DNA of 45,036 nt from JBBDXA01 sp040902585 (lineage in GTDB: Bacteria > Planctomycetota > Phycisphaerae > Phycisphaerales > Phycisphaeraceae): assembly GCA_040902585.1 (NCBI GenBank), contig JBBDXA010000049.1:1-45036 (forward strand), in the 5' to 3' direction. The notes under the pieces were generated by a model that ran no database searches, had not been told where the DNA came from, and saw only the letters and a program-made list of their open reading frames with translations. Position numbers and translations under genes: made by a program. Shown here one piece after another: positions 10,149 through 17,865 of the stretch (positions are counted from its first letter, which is position 1; every line of letters begins with the position of its first letter).

Positions 10149-10562
10149 ATGAACGTGCTTCGCCGCATCCTGTCGCACTGGTTCGGCCCGGTGAACTACG
10201 CCCGCCGCGGCGAGAAGCTGGCTGCGAAATTCCTGAAAAAGAAAGGCTACCGCATCCTCGCCCGCAACCTGCGGCTGAAGCACGGCGAGATCGATCTTCT
10301 CGCCGAGGCCCCGGACGGAAGGACGATCGTGGTGGTCGAGGTAAAGAGCAGCACGCCTGATGCCAAGGCCGGCAACCCCCGGCCGGAGACGCATGTGAAC
10401 GCCGCGAAGGAGCGACAACTGGCGATGCTGGCGATGCAGGTGGTCAAGCTCCATCGATTGCAGGATCGCCCGGTGCGGTTCGATGTGATCGGTGTCGATA
10501 TGCGAAGCGATGGCAGCGTGGAGATCAGGCACCATGAGAGTGCGTTTGAATCAAAATGGTAG
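10149..10562 (+). CDS. YraN (UPF0102) family endonuclease-like protein
   Basis: The protein has 137 residues. The family core is clear: RRGEKLAAKFLKKKGYRILARNLR, then HGEIDLLAE and VVVEVKSS, which give the E-D-ExK residues of a PD-(D/E)XK nuclease fold. It is cytoplasmic with no signal peptide. The cellular role of YraN proteins is not well defined; a DNA-related function is inferred from the fold and from frequent linkage to ribosomal or recombination genes, and ruvB is next here on the opposite strand. Start ATG 10149 was chosen because the family begins close to the RRGE motif; an in-frame ATG at 10098 is possible. Neither has a good ribosome site. Confidence 0.85.
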   Translation: MNVLRRILSHWFGPVNYARRGEKLAAKFLKKKGYRILARNLRLKHGEIDLLAEAPDGRTIVVVEVKSSTPDAKAGNPRPETHVNAAKERQLAMLAMQVVKLHRLQDRPVRFDVIGVDMRSDGSVEIRHHESAFESKW

Positions 10563-10565
10563 GCG

Positions 10566-10593
10566 AAAGCCCACCCACTCCTGTGGGTGGGTT
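10566..10593. terminator. Palindrome of the CCCACCCACTCC family between YraN and ruvB
   Basis: AAAGCCCACCCACTCC followed by TGTGGGTGGGTT forms a strong hairpin between two converging genes. It differs by one or two bases from the copies at 11032-11060 (inside ruvB) and 21608-21636. It probably stops transcription in this position. Confidence 0.75.
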
Positions 10594-10610
10594 CTGATGT
10601 TCATCGACAA

Positions 10611-11684
10611 TCACTCGCCCCCAAACAACCCATCTTCATCCTTCGCTTTCCACTTCAGCCCCATATGCTCCGCCCCCGCCTTCGTGAGTTGCCTGCCCTT
10701 GCGCGTGCGCGCCAGGAAGCCGAGTTGCAGCAGGTACGGTTCGACCATGTCTTCGAGCGTGCCGGAATCATCGCCCATCGTCGCAGCCACGGCTTCGAGA
10801 CCGACGGGGCCGCCGTCGTAGACATCGCCGATGGTGCGAAGGTATTTGCGGTCGAACTCATCGAGCCCCAGCGCGTCGATGCCTTCGAGGCGCAGGGCTT
10901 CATCGACGAGTGAGTCGGTGATCGCGCCATCGCTCTTGACCTGCGCGTAGTCGCGCACGCGACGGAGCAGGCGGTTGGCGATGCGCGGGGTGCCGCGGGA
11001 GCGGGAGGCGATCGTGTGCAAAGGGGTGGCGGACCCACCCACGGGAGTGGGTGGGCTTTGTTTTTTGTTGCCGTGACTGACGCCCAGCAGGGCGGCGTTG
11101 CGCGTCAGGATGTGGAGCAGATCTTTGACGCTGTAAAACTCCAGGCTGTGCGTGATGCCGAAGCGCGAACGCATCGGGCCTGAGATCAGCCCGGCCCGCG
11201 TGGTCGCTCCGATGAGCGTGAACGCTTTCAGCGGCAGCGTGATCGTCTTGGCGTGCATGCCTGAATCGATCTGCACATCGATCTTGAAATCTTCCATCGC
11301 GGAGTAGAGATATTCTTCCAGGGCGATAGGCAGGCGATGGATTTCATCGATGAAGAGCACATCGCCGTGACCGAGCTTCGTGAGCAGGCCGACGAGATCG
11401 CCGGGTTTGGTCATGGCGGGCCCGCTGGTGACGGTGAGGCGGGTGCCCATCTCGAGGGCGATGATGTGGGCGAGGGTGGTTTTGCCGAGACCGGGCGGGC
11501 CGTGGAGGAGAACGTGTTCCATCGCCTCATCGCGCTGTTTCACGGCTTGAAGGGTGATGGAAAGTTTCTCGACGAGGCGCGGCTGACCGACGTAGTCGTT
11601 GAGCTTCGTCGGGCGCAGCGATTGATTGAAGCGTTCTTCGCTTTCGCCGGTCGAGGCTGCGGATATGATGCGGTCGGTGGGCAT
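10611..11684 (-). CDS. ruvB: Holliday junction branch migration ATPase RuvB, with repeat-encoded insertion
   Basis: The protein has 357 residues from MPTDRIISAAS. The motor motifs are complete: Walker A HGPPGLGKTTLA, Walker B LFIDEIHRL, sensor 1 GATTRAG and the arginine-finger segment SGPMRSRFG, then the winged-helix domain after RGTPRIANRLLRRVRDYAQV. RuvB forms hexamers that drive branch migration with RuvA. Between TRNAALLG and ASRSRGTPRIANR there are about 13 extra residues (NKKQSPPTPVGGS, about 206-219) compared with E. coli RuvB. They are encoded by a 29-base palindrome that is intergenic elsewhere in the window. ruvA and ruvC are not nearby. An upstream in-frame start at 11768 would add 28 residues without similarity to the family. 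Confidence 0.95.
   Translation of the reverse strand: MPTDRIISAASTGESEERFNQSLRPTKLNDYVGQPRLVEKLSITLQAVKQRDEAMEHVLLHGPPGLGKTTLAHIIALEMGTRLTVTSGPAMTKPGDLVGLLTKLGHGDVLFIDEIHRLPIALEEYLYSAMEDFKIDVQIDSGMHAKTITLPLKAFTLIGATTRAGLISGPMRSRFGITHSLEFYSVKDLLHILTRNAALLGVSHGNKKQSPPTPVGGSATPLHTIASRSRGTPRIANRLLRRVRDYAQVKSDGAITDSLVDEALRLEGIDALGLDEFDRKYLRTIGDVYDGGPVGLEAVAATMGDDSGTLEDMVEPYLLQLGFLARTRKGRQLTKAGAEHMGLKWKAKDEDGLFGGE
11032..11060. repeat. 29-base palindromic repeat inside ruvB
   Basis: GACCCACCCACGGGAGTGGG... ending GCTTTG is the exact reverse complement, over all 29 bases, of the intergenic copy at 21608-21636. On the plus strand it is followed by TTTTTTG (11060-11068), so it resembles an intrinsic terminator antisense to ruvB. 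On the ruvB strand it is read through as QSPPTPVGGS. Confidence 0.9.
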
Positions 11685-11783
11685 CCTAGAATGGTAATCG
11701 GACTCCTCGTCCGCGTCGCTGAAAGGCCCTTTCCGTGCGATGGCAACAGTCAAACGGTGCAGCCGCAAGCAGAGGGACTGTGT

Positions 11784-12074
11784 ATGGTCAAGAAGCGCGT
11801 TGAGTTCGTGGTCTTGGTGCTCGTATGGATGTCGCTCGCGATGATCGCTACGGTCAGCGCGTTTGCAATTCGGTCAGTCTTTGAAGGCAAGTCAAACTCC
11901 TGGAAGTTTCTGCTGTTTGCTGCTTTATTAAATGCGCCGATCGTCTTCGGATTCCGGCGAATCCTTCGAGCCGAGGCCGATCGGGAGTATCTGGGGTTCA
12001 GGCGAACCGCGTTCGCGATACTGTTGGCGGCGCCTTACATGATCGTGTTCCTCTACATAGTCTTTTGGCACTGA
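11784..12074 (+). CDS. Small three-helix membrane protein of unknown function
   Basis: The protein has 96 residues (MVKKRVEFVVLVLVWMSLAM...). ATG 11784 follows AGAGGGA (11771-11777) at 6 bases, which decides the start. Three hydrophobic segments are visible at about 8-29, 40-56 and 72-94, with positive residues in the loops. No family recognised. It lies between ruvB (divergent) and lysA (convergent). Base composition is less GC-rich than its neighbours in places (for example TTTATTAAATGCG), which could mean a recent arrival, but the gene is too short to be sure. Confidence 0.65.
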   Translation: MVKKRVEFVVLVLVWMSLAMIATVSAFAIRSVFEGKSNSWKFLLFAALLNAPIVFGFRRILRAEADREYLGFRRTAFAILLAAPYMIVFLYIVFWH

Positions 12075-12091
12075 AAGGTCAGACGGCTTAA

Positions 12092-13396
12092 TCACACCGC
12101 ACTCGCCCCCGTCTCCGCCGCGATCAGGTCATCATAGGTCTCACGCCTGCGGATGATCGTCGCCTTGTCGCCGCTGACGAGGATTTCCGCCGGCAGGGGC
12201 ATCGCGTTGTAGTGGCTGGCCATGACCATGCCGTACGCGCCGGCGGTGAACACCGCCAACAGGTTCCCGCGCGCGACAGGCGGCAGCAGCCGGTCCTTCG
12301 CGAGGAAATCCCCGCTTTCGCAGATCGGGCCGACGACATCGCACTTCTCCAGCCCGGGCATTTCCATCTCCGCCTTGCGATGCTGAGGCACGTGCATCGG
12401 CGCGACATCCGCCGGCCAGATGAAGTGAAACGCCTCATACAGCGTGGGCCTGATCAGGTGATGCATGCCGCTGTCGATGATGACGAACTTCTTGGAGCCG
12501 CCCATCTTGATGTACTGCACGCGCGTCAGCAGCACGCCCGCATTCGCGGCGATCGTGCGACCCGGCTCAATAATGATGCGACCGCCCGCCTGCTTAAAAG
12601 GCTTCAGCAGCGGGACGATCTTGTTGGCATAGTCCGCGGCCAGCGGGCTTTTGTCGGATTCGTAGTCAGCCGCGAATCCGCCGCCGATGTCGATGGTGTT
12701 GATCGTGAAACCCTTCTGCTTCAGTTCCGCGATGAGTACGAGGGCTTTGTCAATCGCCTGCACGTAGGGATCAGCCGAGTAAATGGGCGAACCGATGTGC
12801 AGGTGAATCGCGCTGAGCTTGAGATTGGGGTTGTTGCCGTAGCGATCGAAGAAGCGTTTGGCGCGGTCGATGTCGACGCCGAATTTCGTTTCCTTCTTGC
12901 CCGTCGAAGTTTTAACGTGTGTTCGCGGGTCGTAGGTGTCGGGGTTGACGCGGAGGGCACCGTTGGTGACCGCACCCATGGAGCGGGCGATGGAAGCGAT
13001 GTTCTCGAACTCGGCTTCGGATTCGATGTTGAACCAGCCGATCTTCGCCTCGATGGCTTGCCTGATTTCGCTGTCGGTTTTGCCGACCCCTGCGTAGACG
13101 ACCTTGCTCATGGTTGCGCCGGCCTTTTGAGCGCGGAAGAGTTCACCGCCGGAGACGACATCCATGCCGCTGCCGCGGTCCGCCAGCAGCTTGCAGATGT
13201 GGATGTTGCCGCAGCTCTTGATCGAGTAGCAGATGATCGGATCGAGCTCGGCGAAGGCGGCGGCGAGGCGATCGTAATGTTCCTCGAAGGTGGCGCGCGA
13301 GTAGATGTACGCGGGGGTGCCGACCTTGGAGGCGAGGTCGTTCAGGTCCATGCCTTCGCAGTGAAGGCGTCCGTTGCGGTAGTGGAAATGGTCCAT
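12092..13396 (-). CDS. lysA: Diaminopimelate decarboxylase
   Basis: The protein has 434 residues from MDHFHYRNGRLHCEG. It catalyses the last step of lysine synthesis, the PLP-dependent decarboxylation of meso-diaminopimelate. The PLP lysine is K60 in ICYSIKSC, the glycine loop is in IDIGGGFAADYE, the phosphate-binding segment is EPGRTIAANAG, and the active-site Cys is in CESGDFLAKDR at the dimer interface. The domain order (alanine-racemase-like barrel, then beta domain) and length fit the family. An open frame extends 15 residues upstream, but the M at 13396 fits better. No strong ribosome site is seen; a run of AGCTTTC-type heptamers lies just upstream. Confidence 0.95.
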   Translation of the reverse strand: MDHFHYRNGRLHCEGMDLNDLASKVGTPAYIYSRATFEEHYDRLAAAFAELDPIICYSIKSCGNIHICKLLADRGSGMDVVSGGELFRAQKAGATMSKVVYAGVGKTDSEIRQAIEAKIGWFNIESEAEFENIASIARSMGAVTNGALRVNPDTYDPRTHVKTSTGKKETKFGVDIDRAKRFFDRYGNNPNLKLSAIHLHIGSPIYSADPYVQAIDKALVLIAELKQKGFTINTIDIGGGFAADYESDKSPLAADYANKIVPLLKPFKQAGGRIIIEPGRTIAANAGVLLTRVQYIKMGGSKKFVIIDSGMHHLIRPTLYEAFHFIWPADVAPMHVPQHRKAEMEMPGLEKCDVVGPICESGDFLAKDRLLPPVARGNLLAVFTAGAYGMVMASHYNAMPLPAEILVSGDKATIIRRRETYDDLIAAETGASAV

Positions 13397-13404
13397 GGGG
13401 GAAG

Positions 13405-13429
13405 AGCTTTCAGCGGTCAGCTTTGTCAG
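13405..13429. repeat. AGCNNTC heptamer array next to the lysA start
   Basis: AGCTTTC, AGCGGTC and AGCTTTG follow one another at 13405-13425, then TCAG. It is the same AGCNNTC family as the arrays at 38924-38960 and, inverted, 38989-39023. It lies 9 bases upstream of the lysA start codon. Confidence 0.65.
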
Positions 13430-13432
13430 TTT

Positions 13433-13540
13433 GGGTGCCACGGATCGACGAGGGCCGCCGAGGAGACCCGTGCGATGGCCGTGTGATGCGGGTGAATCGG
13501 CACGGGTCTCGTCGCAGAGCCTCCGCGACCCGTGGCACCC
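13433..13540. repeat. Hairpin element with GGGTGCCACGGGTC ends, copy 1
   Basis: Terminal inverted repeats GGGTGCCACGGATC (13433-13446) and GACCCGTGGCACCC (13527-13540), one mismatch. Inside, GAGACCCGTGC pairs with GCACGGGTCTC, so most of the 108 bases can form one stem. Further copies are at 27601-27691 (partial) and 31755-31867. It has no coding capacity and looks like a small non-autonomous element. Confidence 0.85.
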
Positions 13541-13580
13541 ATCGTTTCGCGGCAGATGATAATGAGGATCGCTTGTTGCG

Positions 13581-14087
13581 TCATTTTTTGTCAGTCGTCA
13601 GCCGAAGCATCTCGCGCATCGGCGAATCGAGAGGCAACAGGTCGCGACAGATCGCCGCGATGGCGTTGCGCTGGCCCGGCCAGGTGAAGGCGCGGTCGGC
13701 GTGATCGCGGCGGACCCAGCGTGAAGCGTCGTGTTCTTCATTCAACACGGGCTCGCTATCGGGCGCGACTTCGACGGCAAAGCAGGCGCTGAGCACGATG
13801 CTGTCATGCGAGGCGAGGAAAAAGGTGTTGACCTCTTCGAGCTGCCAGAAGCCGAGCAGCGGGGCAGCGGGGGAGCCGAAGCCGGTTTCTTCTTGCAGTT
13901 CGCGCAGGGCGGTTTGGGCGCCGGTTTCGCCATTGTGAACGTGACCCATGATGGTCTGCCAGGTGCCTTGGAGCGCTCCGGTGGCGCGGTGCAGTTGCAG
14001 GAACTCGATGCCTGATGAAGCGCCGTGGGGGTGGGCATCGCGGCGGAAGACGTAGACATCAATGATGTCGGTGCGTATGGAAGGCAT
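13581..14087 (-). CDS. Nudix hydrolase
   Basis: The protein has 168 residues. The Nudix box G-x5-E-x7-REUxEExGU is complete: GHVHNGETGAQTALRELQEETGF, roughly residues 48-70, with the metal-binding REL-EE glutamates. It is cytoplasmic and hydrolyses a nucleoside diphosphate linked to another group; the substrate cannot be read from the sequence. The N-terminus (IDVYVFRR..GIEFLQLHRATG..GTWQTIMGHV) resembles dihydroneopterin-triphosphate and dATP pyrophosphatases, so NudB-like is one possibility. It diverges from the cysteine desulfurase gene. The last codons (LTTDKK) derive from AGTCGTC-like heptamer sequence, so the C-terminal tail may be a repeat remnant. Confidence 0.88.
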   Translation of the reverse strand: MPSIRTDIIDVYVFRRDAHPHGASSGIEFLQLHRATGALQGTWQTIMGHVHNGETGAQTALRELQEETGFGSPAAPLLGFWQLEEVNTFFLASHDSIVLSACFAVEVAPDSEPVLNEEHDASRWVRRDHADRAFTWPGQRNAIAAICRDLLPLDSPMREMLRLTTDKK

Positions 14088-14110
14088 GAGTGAAGTGTAG
14101 CGGACCGGCG

Positions 14111-14170
14111 GTTAGCGGTCGGGCCGAGTCCGCGTGGCCCACCGGTGCACCTGCGGTGCTACCGCTAAAC
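14111..14170. repeat. Short inverted repeat between Nudix and cysteine desulfurase genes
   Basis: GTTAGCGGT (14111-14119) pairs with ACCGCTAAAC (14161-14170), enclosing about 40 GC-rich bases with internal GTGGCCCACCGGTGCAC pairing. It lies in the divergent promoter region and ends about 27 bases before the desulfurase start. It may be a regulatory hairpin or another member of the palindromic repeats in this window. Confidence 0.45.
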
Positions 14171-14196
14171 GTTTGGGATGGCACTACAATCAACGC

Positions 14197-15468
14197 ATGG
14201 ATGTGATTTACCTGGACAACAATGCGACCACGCAGCCGGCGCCGCAGGTCGTCGCGGCGATGCAGGAAGTCAACACGCGGCTATGGGCGAATCCGTCGAG
14301 CGTGCATCGCTTCGGGCAGCAGGTGCGGCAGCGCGTCGAGTTGGCGCGGGCGGCGGTTGCGAAGCTTATCGGCGCGAAGGATCGGGAACTGATCTTCACA
14401 TCAGGCGGGACGGAGGCGAATAATCTGGCGCTGCGGGGAGTGCTGGCGGAAGGGATGAAGGAACGGAGGGACGAAGGGACGAAGGACGGATGCGAAGCCG
14501 CAAGCGGCAAGCGTGTTCTCATCACGACGAAGATTGAACACAGCGCGGTGCGCGAGCCTGCGAAGTTGCTGGGCGAGTGGGGAGGGCAGGTCGTGTACCT
14601 GCCGGTGGATCAGAGCGGCTTTGTCGAACCGGTGGCGCTGCGTGATGCCTTGGAGATCAACGTCCGTGCGGCGGACACGGCCGTCGTCAGCGTGCAGTGG
14701 GCGAACAACGAGACAGGCGTGTTACAGGCGATTGGGGACCTTGCGGCTGTGATCGAAGGACATCGAGTCAAGTTGCGGGAGTGCGAAGCCGCCAGCGGCA
14801 GGGGAAGGCTGCTGTTTCACGTCGATGCGACGCAGGCAGTGGGCAAGATGGCGGTGAACGTACATGGCGCGGGCATTGACCTGATGACCTTCGCGGCCCA
14901 CAAGTTTCACGGGCCCAAGGGTGTCGGCGCGTTGTACGTGCGCAGTGGCGTGCGTCTGAAGCCGCAGAATCTGGGCGGGCCGCAGGAGCGCGATCGTCGC
15001 GGCGGGACGGAGAACACGCCGGGCATCATCGGCATGGGCGTGGCGGCGGAGCTGGCGCAGGCGTTCGTGCAGGATGGCGCTGCGATCGCTCGCCTTAGTG
15101 CGCTTCGCGATCGCTTCGAACAGACCCTCACGCACGCCCTGCCGGATGCGGTGATCAACAGCGTCAGCCGCCCGCGCCTGTGGAATACGAGCAACCTCGG
15201 CTTCCCGCGCCTCGAAGCCGAGGCCATCCTGTTGGGCCTGAGCGAGCGCGGCGTGTGCGCCTCGGCGGGTGCGGCCTGCTCCAGCGGTTCGCTCGAACCC
15301 TCGCCCGTCCTGCTGGCGATGGGCATTCCCGAGTCAATCGCCCACGGCGCGGTGCGATTCAGCCTGTGCCGATTCACGACGGAAGAGGAGATCGGCGAAG
15401 CGTCGCGCGTAGTGATCGAAGTGGTGAAGAAGCTTTCCAGGACGCTGCCCGTGGCCAGCGCCGGGTGA
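14197..15468 (+). CDS. Cysteine desulfurase (IscS/NifS family) with two repeat-encoded insertions
   Basis: The protein has 423 residues from MDVIYLDNNATTQPAP. PLP-dependent enzyme that moves sulfur from cysteine to its own Cys for Fe-S cluster or tRNA thiolation pathways. Visible: TSGGTEANNLAL (cofactor loop), HVDATQAVGK, Schiff-base K236 in TFAAHKFHGPKG, and the persulfide C361 in SAGAACSSGS. Two loops are longer than in relatives: residues about 88-105 (KERRDEGTKDGCEAASGK) and about 193-203 (ECEAASGRGR). Both contain CEAASG, encoded by the same GCGAAGCCGC-AGCGGC palindrome in the same orientation and frame. The catalytic residues are intact, so it should be active. No other isc or suf genes are nearby. 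Confidence 0.93.
   Translation: MDVIYLDNNATTQPAPQVVAAMQEVNTRLWANPSSVHRFGQQVRQRVELARAAVAKLIGAKDRELIFTSGGTEANNLALRGVLAEGMKERRDEGTKDGCEAASGKRVLITTKIEHSAVREPAKLLGEWGGQVVYLPVDQSGFVEPVALRDALEINVRAADTAVVSVQWANNETGVLQAIGDLAAVIEGHRVKLRECEAASGRGRLLFHVDATQAVGKMAVNVHGAGIDLMTFAAHKFHGPKGVGALYVRSGVRLKPQNLGGPQERDRRGGTENTPGIIGMGVAAELAQAFVQDGAAIARLSALRDRFEQTLTHALPDAVINSVSRPRLWNTSNLGFPRLEAEAILLGLSERGVCASAGAACSSGSLEPSPVLLAMGIPESIAHGAVRFSLCRFTTEEEIGEASRVVIEVVKKLSRTLPVASAG
14461..14508 (+). repeat. Octamer array plus palindrome inside the cysteine desulfurase gene
   Basis: GAACGGAG, GGACGAAG, GGACGAAG and GACGGATG follow in 8-base steps at 14461-14492. The palindrome GCGAAGCCGCAAGCGGC follows directly at 14492-14508. 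The whole stretch is translated in frame as an extra loop of about 16 residues. Confidence 0.82.
14783..14799 (+). repeat. GCCGC-AGCGGC palindrome, second copy in the cysteine desulfurase gene
   Basis: GCGAAGCCGCCAGCGGC differs from the copy at 14492 by one base, lies in the same orientation and is read in the same frame (CEAASG). Family members outside genes are at 33706-33764 and 38119-38163. Confidence 0.85.
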
Positions 15469-15631
15469 TGCGAACGCTTCGCGTCGAGGGCGCGGGTGAC
15501 TGGGGTTTTGCGCACCATCTTGGCTCAGGCCCGCCGTTTGGTGCGCCAGTGATCTGTGAGCGTGCATTGCGATGCGATAGGATGTGGGGCACAATGTTTG
15601 TTCTCCCCGGGCCGCTTTTGAGGCACTCTCG

Positions 15632-17863
15632 ATGCAGTTGATGAGTTGGATCCTTGCGCGATTGGGAAGTCGGTTCTCGCTGTTGTTCGAGCCGCATCAG
15701 CGACGTATTCGTCAATCCGCGCTGGGGCGGTTCCTCGATGAGCCGGTGGACCTGATGGTGGGCCTCGTTGAACCCGACGGCACCGAGCGCGTGCTCCCCT
15801 TTTCCAGACGCGGGACGCTGCTGAACAACTGCGAGCAGTTCGAGCGGCTCAATTCCATCACCTTCCGCGGTTTCAGCGAGAAGTATCGTCTTCGCTACGA
15901 GTTCAATATTCACAGCGTGTTCTATCCGCAGGATGAATCGCTTTGCACGATGCCGGCGTTCTACCTGGAGATTCGCCTGACCGATTCGCCTGCGGTGCGC
16001 CTTGCCAAGCCTGTCGGGCGAAGGCCCAAGAAGATCAAGCTGTTCATCCGCCTGACTCGGCCGGGTACGGAGATCACCGCCTCGATCAATGAAGCCGGCA
16101 ACGGCCGCATCGATCTCGCGTATCAGGCACCGATCGTGCCTCGGCCTGACGAAGGCGTCGGTGTCCACGGCCCGGACCTTCCTCCCGACGCTCGCCGCGT
16201 TCAAGTCCACGAGCGTATTCACAGCGTGACCCCGGGCTGCGTCGTCGATCCCGACGGCAAAGGCCTGACGCTCGAACTGCCTGTCACCGAAGAGGGCAGC
16301 GGCGTGAAGTGGCGACTCGTCTGGGGCGCGCACTGCGGCGACCCGGTCATGACCGTCAGGCAAGGCGACACGACGCGGCAAGCCCGGTTCAAATACGCAT
16401 CGACGCTCCCCAGTATTGACGAAGTCATGAAGCTGGCCGTCGAGCAGCGCGACGATCGCCTTGCGCACTCGCGCCGATTTGAAAAGCTGATGGATGTCGC
16501 GTCGCTCACCGCTTCGCAGCGGCACCTGATCAATCAGACCTTTCACGCTTTTCTTTCCAACACCTACTGGCTGCAACTGGATGACGGCGCGGGCAACGCC
16601 ACCGACAACGAGTGGTTCAGCGTGATGGAAGGCAACTCCTTTTATCACTCCACGCTCGATGATGAATACAACACATCGCTCTTTTATCTCTCGATCTGGC
16701 CTGGCCTGCTGGCGATGCAACTGGAGCAGTGGCCCTTGCTGGAGCGGTCGCACAAACAGTCGGGCGGGGCGTTTCTCAGTCATGACATGGGCCGGGGTGC
16801 CGCGGTCGGGGCGCAGGCGTACGACCATGACATGCCCGTCGAGGAGAACTGCAATTACTTCCTGCTGCTCCAGGCTTATGCGCACTGGACAGGTGATTTA
16901 TCCATCGTTCAGTCGCGCGCGGACCTGCTCGAACGGTTGGCGAAGTACCTGATCTGGACCGATGCCGACGGCAGCGGCTTCCCTTCCGAAGGCACGCCCA
17001 ACACCATCGACGACGCAGGGCCCGCTTCGCAGGTGGCGCGCAAGCAGACCTACCTGGCGGTGAAACGACTGGCGGCGCTGGCGGCTGCGGGCGATCTGCT
17101 CCAGCGCGTCGGACGCGCGGCGACGGCGGAACTTTGCCTCAAGACCGTCGAGTGCGATGTGCCCAAGGTCGAGCGGGCCGCCTGGCTGGGCGATCATTAT
17201 GCCGTGTGCGTGGATAAGTCTTCCACCGGCGTGATCGACATCCGCACCGGCGAGTCGCTGCCCTATGACGAAGTGCCCGGGTGGGATGCGTACTCCATCT
17301 ACACCGCCAACGGCCTGCTGCTGCCCCTGATGTGCGGCCAGCCCGCGCTCTTCGATCTCACCCGCCTGCGCAGCGACATCTACAACGCCATGCGCGAAAC
17401 GCTCAGCCCCTACGGCTGCGGACACAACTCGCTGGAACGCGACAACGTCTGGGTCAGCCAGAACCTCTGGCGCGATCACCTGGGCCAGTACCTGGGCCTG
17501 TCCTGGCCCGTGCTGCTTTCCCCGCGCTACTGGGACTTGCAGGTGATGAGCAACACCCACGAGCAGAGCCTGGGTTACGTCGATACCTACATCGGCAACA
17601 ACCTCTCCTTCTTCCCGCGCGGTGTCACCAGCATCGGTTACCTCTTCGGCCACACGCGGCTGGTCATCGACCGCCTCGCCGAGGGCGGCCCGCGCATCAC
17701 CGTGCAGCCTGACCGCAACATGAACCAGCGCTACCCGCTGCTGCCGCTGGCGGACTGGAAGGCGGGGAAAATTCCCACCTGCGTCGTGGATACGAACGGC
17801 CGCGTGTCGATCGAGAGTGCGATTGATGAGGTGGTGGTGGAAGGCGGGGGCGGCGACGAATGA
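15632..17863 (+). CDS. GH52-like glycoside hydrolase (beta-xylosidase family fold)
   Basis: The protein has 743 residues with no signal peptide visible. It shows the pattern of GH52: an N-terminal beta domain (1-270) and an alpha/alpha barrel. Segments match my memory of the Geobacillus enzyme: LTASQRHLINQTFHAFLSNTYWL..EWFSVMEGNSF (like WVVNEGEYRMMNTFDL), GGAFLSHDMGRG (like SFTHDMG), NTIDDAGPASQVARKQTYLAVK (like TTYDSLDVSLGQARNNLYLAGK) and NVWVSQNLWRDHLGQYLGLSW. E333 sits where the GH52 nucleophile (E335) is expected, and D460 or D461 is a candidate acid. The substrate could be a xylo-oligosaccharide or other beta-glycoside. Similarity is remote enough that it might be a neighbouring unnamed family. 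It ends 2 bases before the convergent toxin gene. Confidence 0.62.
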   Translation: MQLMSWILARLGSRFSLLFEPHQRRIRQSALGRFLDEPVDLMVGLVEPDGTERVLPFSRRGTLLNNCEQFERLNSITFRGFSEKYRLRYEFNIHSVFYPQDESLCTMPAFYLEIRLTDSPAVRLAKPVGRRPKKIKLFIRLTRPGTEITASINEAGNGRIDLAYQAPIVPRPDEGVGVHGPDLPPDARRVQVHERIHSVTPGCVVDPDGKGLTLELPVTEEGSGVKWRLVWGAHCGDPVMTVRQGDTTRQARFKYASTLPSIDEVMKLAVEQRDDRLAHSRRFEKLMDVASLTASQRHLINQTFHAFLSNTYWLQLDDGAGNATDNEWFSVMEGNSFYHSTLDDEYNTSLFYLSIWPGLLAMQLEQWPLLERSHKQSGGAFLSHDMGRGAAVGAQAYDHDMPVEENCNYFLLLQAYAHWTGDLSIVQSRADLLERLAKYLIWTDADGSGFPSEGTPNTIDDAGPASQVARKQTYLAVKRLAALAAAGDLLQRVGRAATAELCLKTVECDVPKVERAAWLGDHYAVCVDKSSTGVIDIRTGESLPYDEVPGWDAYSIYTANGLLLPLMCGQPALFDLTRLRSDIYNAMRETLSPYGCGHNSLERDNVWVSQNLWRDHLGQYLGLSWPVLLSPRYWDLQVMSNTHEQSLGYVDTYIGNNLSFFPRGVTSIGYLFGHTRLVIDRLAEGGPRITVQPDRNMNQRYPLLPLADWKAGKIPTCVVDTNGRVSIESAIDEVVVEGGGGDE

Positions 17864-17865
17864 GA

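Noticed and set aside
12212..13486. 424-codon open frame antisense to lysA
   Set aside because: Low-complexity translation and a full lysA on the other strand.
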